Positions 59,897 to 64,000 of a DNA stretch of 64,000 nt are shown here, piece after piece (within the stretch, counting starts at the first letter, position 1; each line of letters begins with the position of its first letter). Source of the stretch: Chrysemys picta bellii (Eukaryota; Chordata; Testudines; Emydidae); the NCBI RefSeq assembly GCF_011386835.1, contig NC_088795.1:105894434-105958433 (forward strand), written 5' to 3'. The notes below the pieces were generated by a model that saw only the letters and a program-made list of their open reading frames with translations, was not told the DNA's origin and did not search any database. The translations under genes were made by a program, and so were the position numbers.

Positions 59897-60125
59897 AGGG
59901 CTGGGTAAAAATTTTTGGCAAATCGTAATTTTGCCCTTCAAAATGCATTTTTTTGGGGACACCAAAACTATTCACAGATTAAGGTCAAATTCAGTGAATA
60001 GTTCCAGCCTAAAAAACCCCTGAAATTAAAAATTTCAGAAATGTCAAATGAACTATTTTGACAAAGTCAACTTAAATTGATATTTTCAAAATGAAAAATG
60101 TCAAATGTTGTTTCAGTCTGACATA
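59897..60125. mobile_element. Possible AT-rich MITE remnant
   Basis: Begins TAGGGCTGGGTAAAAATTTT and continues with many AAAATT/AATTTT blocks. Similar in style to 19203-19380. The right end is not determined. Confidence 0.35.
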
Positions 60126-61024
60126 TCTTGAAATTGTTTTGTTTTGATTTTTTATTTCATATTTATAGATTGATTGATTTGCAAGAAACCATTCCCTTAA
60201 TAGTGAGGTGTTACAGATAAAGGAAAGGAGTTGGGGGCTCGAGCACTGGGAGAAGCTATCCCACTCCTACTCAGATTAATTACAACACATCATTTTTGAA
60301 ATCTTGTGTCATGACTGATGTAGGGGAAGGAAATCATCTCCTCTGCAGCATACAGAGTCCCCAGCAGTGAAACATTTCCAAGTGCTGGGCTTATTTTGCC
60401 TGAGAACATAGTTATTAGTCACTCGCTGTAAGGAGTCTAGCTACTTGGCAGATAAAATCAATTGAATCTGGGGTTACTGGTAGTAAATTAATATCAGGGG
60501 ATGACACACATTATCTTATCTGGTGAATTTCATCCACTTTCAGACTCAGGTTCTAAGTGTTCTATTGGAGTTTTTACTTTGACCGATTAGGGCACAAACA
60601 CTCATGAATGGTTAAACAGTGGCATTGGCTTCATTATCTGTGCATACTGTCAATTCATCCAGTTGGGAGAACAGAGTACCATCTCTGCAAAAACAATGGT
60701 TGTTAAGCAATGGTTGACAATCTTGTGGCGAACCACCTCTGGGGATTTCTGGGGATTACAGACTTAGACAATTGATTTTTCTGCCTAAGTGTGGTGCAGA
60801 GATCAGCTAATGTGAATGGAGGATGATCTCCTTGTAGCAATGAACAAAAGTTAAGTTGTTGCTGATTCTTTTAGATTGGTCAGCTGTGTTTGATACCACT
60901 AGGCAATAGATTTTGATTTCATCCAGGGAATGGAGGATAAAATGTTTCTTTTTAGCCAAACATCCTATTAAAAATCACATGAGGGCTGTTAGGAAAATTG
61001 TGAAACGATTCTGGATGAATAAAT
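60126..61024. other. No recognisable feature
   Basis: No gene or repeat that I can support; the extreme 5' part of the following CR1 may begin here. Confidence 0.45.
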
Positions 61025-62380
61025 GGATGAAGAGAAATACGGACAACCTGGGGAATTACAAATCAGTCAGCTTAACTTCTGTACCCGGAAAGATAATGGA
61101 GTAAGTAATTAAGCAATCAATTTGCAAACACTTAAAAGATAATAAGGTGATAAGTAACAGTCAGCATGGATTTGTCAAGAACAAATTGTGTCAAACCAAC
61201 CTGATAGCTTTCTTTGACAGGGTAACAAGCCTTGTGGATAGGGGGGAAGTGGTAGACATGGTTTATCTTGCCTTTTGTAAAGCTTTTGATACTGTCTTCC
61301 ATGATCTTCTCATAAACAAACTAGGAAAATGCAATCTAGATGGAGATATTATAAGGTGGGTGCATAACTGATGGAAAACCATTCACAAAGAGTAGTTATC
61401 AGTGGTTCACAGTCATGCTGGAAGGTCATAATGAATGAGGTCCCACAGGGATCAGTTCTGGGTCCAGTTTTGTTCAATATCTTCATTAATGATTAAGATA
61501 ATGGCATAGAGAGTACATGTATAAAGTTTGTGGATGATACCAAGCTGGGAGGGGTTGCAAGTGCTTTGGAGTATAGGATTATAATTCAAAATGATCTGGA
61601 CAAACTGCAGAAATGGTCTGAAGTAAATAGGATGAAATTCACTAAGGATAAATGCAAAGTACTCCACTGAGGAAGGAACAATCGTTGCACACACAGAAAA
61701 TGGAAAATGACTGCTTAGGAAGGAGTACTGCAAAAAGAGATCTGGGGGTCATAGTGAACCACAAGCTTAATATGAGTCAAAGTGAACATCATTCTAGGAT
61801 GTATTTGCAGAGCAAGATATGAGAAGTAATTCTTCAGCTCTACTCCATGCTGATTAGGTCTCAACTGCAATATTGTGTCCAGTTCTGGGCACCACATTTC
61901 AGGAAAGATGCGGAGAAATTGGAGAAAGTCCAGAGAAAAGCAACAAAAAATGATTAAAGATCTAGAAAGCATGACCTATGAGGGAAGATAGAAAAAATGG
62001 GTTTGTTTAGTCTGGAAAAGAGAAGACTGAGAGGGGACATGATAACACTTTTCAAGTACATAAAAGGTTGTTAAAAGGAGGATTGAGAAAAATTGTTCTT
62101 CTTAACCTCTAAGGAGAGGACAAGAAGCAATGGGCTTAAATTGCCACAAGAGCGGTTTAGATTGGACATTAGGAAAAAACTTCCTAATTGTCAGAGTGGT
62201 TAAGCACTGGAATAAATTGCCTAGGGAGGTTGTGGAATCTCCATCATTGGAGATTTTTAAGAGCAGGTTAGACAAACACCTGTCAGGAATGGTCTAGATA
62301 ATACTTAGTCCTGCCATGGTATGCAGGGGACTGGACTAGAAGGTCTCTCAAGATCCCTTCCAGTCCTATGATTCTATGAA
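61025..62380 (+). mobile_element. CR1 LINE with near-complete RT region
   Basis: Plus-strand order: NLGNYKSVSLTSVPGKIME near 61045-61100, ISNSQHGFVKNKLCQTNLIA, a YLAFCKAFDTVFHD block near 61265, VPQGSVLGPVLFNIF near 61440, FVDDTKLGGVA at 61525 (catalytic Asp pair), KWSEVNRMKFTKDKCKVLH, and the C-terminal HWNKLPREVVESPSLEIF counterpart near 62205. It ends with TCCAGTCCTATGATTCTATG at 62379. Several stops and frameshifts. Same subfamily as 15.9 and 45.6 kb, opposite orientation. Longest open piece 61147-61371. Confidence 0.95.
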
Positions 62381-64000
62381 GTGACATCAGTATGTTGACT
62401 GCAGACCTGATCTATCCTTCCATCAGACCTGGATAATTTCGTCTTTCAACTGTCCCAATGCGTGACTAAGACAGGGCTATCGACTACATTAAATTCGCTG
62501 AGGCTATGCCGAGATAAGACAGAATTCATGTTAATAAAAAAATTATAGAACTCTTCAGGATTCATGCTGGCAAGAACTATCTCCTTTTTTTGTCAGTCTG
62601 GGGGTACTTCCATTTCTTTAATTGCTCTTGAATTCTTAGGTCAGATGTTACTTTTTTTTGTCTGTTTGTATAGACAATTACAATAATTTTCTCTCTGTTT
62701 CAGACCTTGTCCTTGTTTGTGGCCTGTAGATTGGGTTACTCCATATGCTCTATGTACAGCTATCCTTAAAATCCACTTGGAAGTGACAAATACTATACAA
62801 GACATCTGTGCACATTCTAATCATAAGGAACATATTTCTCCTAACAATAAAGCCTTTGTTGATTTCAAATTAATCTCTGGCATGATGTTGCTTTGAATGC
62901 GTATAGCTCCATACATTGTTTGGCAGCACCTCTAGCCCTATACAACCATGTGACACAGATGATAACAGCTGAGCTGCTTATGCTAACAACTAGGTATAAA
63001 TATTGGGGATTGATAGCAGGCTGTTCTCAGTACTGCAAACTTTTTGTTTTTTGTTTTGTCCTCTTTTTTGTTTTTAGGGTAGAACCTCAGGCTCATTTTC
63101 CCCCAGGGCTTCCAACTGAAGTTGTGTGAGTGGGAAGCCAGAAGAGTATGTGTTTTGTTCATCTATAGGGAATTAATGTAGGACTAGTACTGAGAGAATT
63201 TACATACAAAAATCAGAAAAATGCTGACCAGTGTGTCATGGGTACAGTTTTAAAAATCCAAAGTAAGAATACAAAACTAAACATAAAAAAATATTATTGT
63301 TAATTACATGGAGGTTATTCAGAAGAACAATTAAAACAGAAATGTTTAATTTTCTATGCTCTCAGGTGGTTGAGTTAGCAACTTATGAAGAGAAATGTAA
63401 TGTGCATGTACTGTCAACAATGTAAATCATTATGAAAATTATTATAAATGAAGATGTTTATTCAGGCCATGCCAGGCTAGGGAAGAGATTTCCAGAAGGG
63501 AGGCCAGATGGTTAAGTGGCTTTTATTGCAGAACTGTGGTGACCATTCCCTAGTGTTCCAAAAGAAACTGTCCTGTACATGAGACAGTGTGGGATCAACG
63601 TGAATGTCAGCTGAAGTTCAATGGACTAGTTGATAATAAGAATTTAAGTATGTAGTTTTCTGGATTCTCTTCACAGAGTAAAGTGGTTTCTCAGTCATCT
63701 GAGGGAAATAACTCCACTGGGAACAGCTATTTGTTAGAATTATTAATCTGCTGAAGGTGATTTTGAATGTAACATCTCAGAATGATGTCTAAATGCCATG
63801 TACCCTAATATCTCCCAGTGCCAAGCACTGTGTGCCTGACAGAGCTTTTCTTCACACAGCTTTACTTGTATTAAATGTATGCTGAGTTTTTGTTCTTTTT
63901 ATATTTTGTTTATTCACAGAATAAACAAGTGGCTTGTAAATATTTTTGAGCATGTAAAGCACTGTATGAAGATTGGTTTTAGTTAGGGACTGATTAAGAA
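62381..64000. other. Gene-free AT-rich end of window
   Basis: No supported gene or classified repeat. T-rich runs near 62585, 62650 and 63040-63080; chance frame 62893-63129. Confidence 0.55.

Noticed and set aside
59897..60125. Relation to the 51.2-kb hAT through TAGGGCTG ends
   Set aside because: Only the first eight bases agree; the bodies differ and no right terminus was found.

Overview
This window looks like repeat-rich vertebrate nuclear DNA, most probably from a turtle or close relative. Long AT-rich intergenic or intronic sequence is filled with CR1 LINEs, a tRNA-derived SINE carrying a CR1-type tail, MIR SINEs, hAT and Harbinger-type nonautonomous DNA transposons, and LTR remnants. 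Both subterminal-hairpin MITEs and multiple CR1 subfamilies at once fit a turtle best; a crocodilian is a weaker alternative. There are no bacterial or organellar genes, and I recognise no tRNA, rRNA or intact host gene. The only host-coding candidates are one possible 3'-terminal exon near 5.6-5.8 kb (minus strand) and a weaker open stretch near 8.7 kb (minus strand).

Layout. 0-10 kb: mostly unique AT-rich sequence with one small MITE, one MIR, one hAT MITE with an exact 8-bp target duplication (4.6 kb), and the two exon candidates. 10-20 kb: a CpG-rich Harbinger-type MITE (10.1 kb), a MITE/hAT pair (15.3-15.9 kb), then three consecutive minus-strand CR1 fragments (15.9-19.0 kb). 20-24 kb: nothing recognisable. 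24-29 kb: a 3-kb plus-strand CR1 with endonuclease and reverse transcriptase remnants, split by a Harbinger-type MITE and a tRNA-SINE; then an LTR, a MIR and an older CR1. 29-35 kb: related GC-rich hAT MITEs (one nested in another MITE), a Penelope-like 3' coding end, CR1 pieces, an unclassified repeat and a 669-bp solo LTR. 35.6-37.4 kb: a MITE cluster. 38-47 kb: MIRs, further MITEs, a pogo/Tigger-like element and the best preserved CR1 reading frame (45.6-46.5 kb). 48-53 kb: tRNA-SINE, Penelope-like tail, CR1 3' UTR, second copy of the unclassified repeat, and a 1.1-kb hAT with long inverted repeats enclosing a broken transposase C-terminus. 53-64 kb: a possible LTR, an 810-bp GC-rich inverted-repeat element with internal repeats, a pogo/Tigger-like MITE at 58.7 kb, and a 1.35-kb plus-strand CR1.

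The parts do not form a pathway; the window is a layered record of transposition. Nested insertions give relative ages: CR1 at 24-27 kb is older than both the Harbinger-type MITE and the SINE inside it; the MITE at 30.2-30.7 kb is older than the hAT inside it. All family names come from reading motifs, termini and target duplications by eye; no database search was possible.
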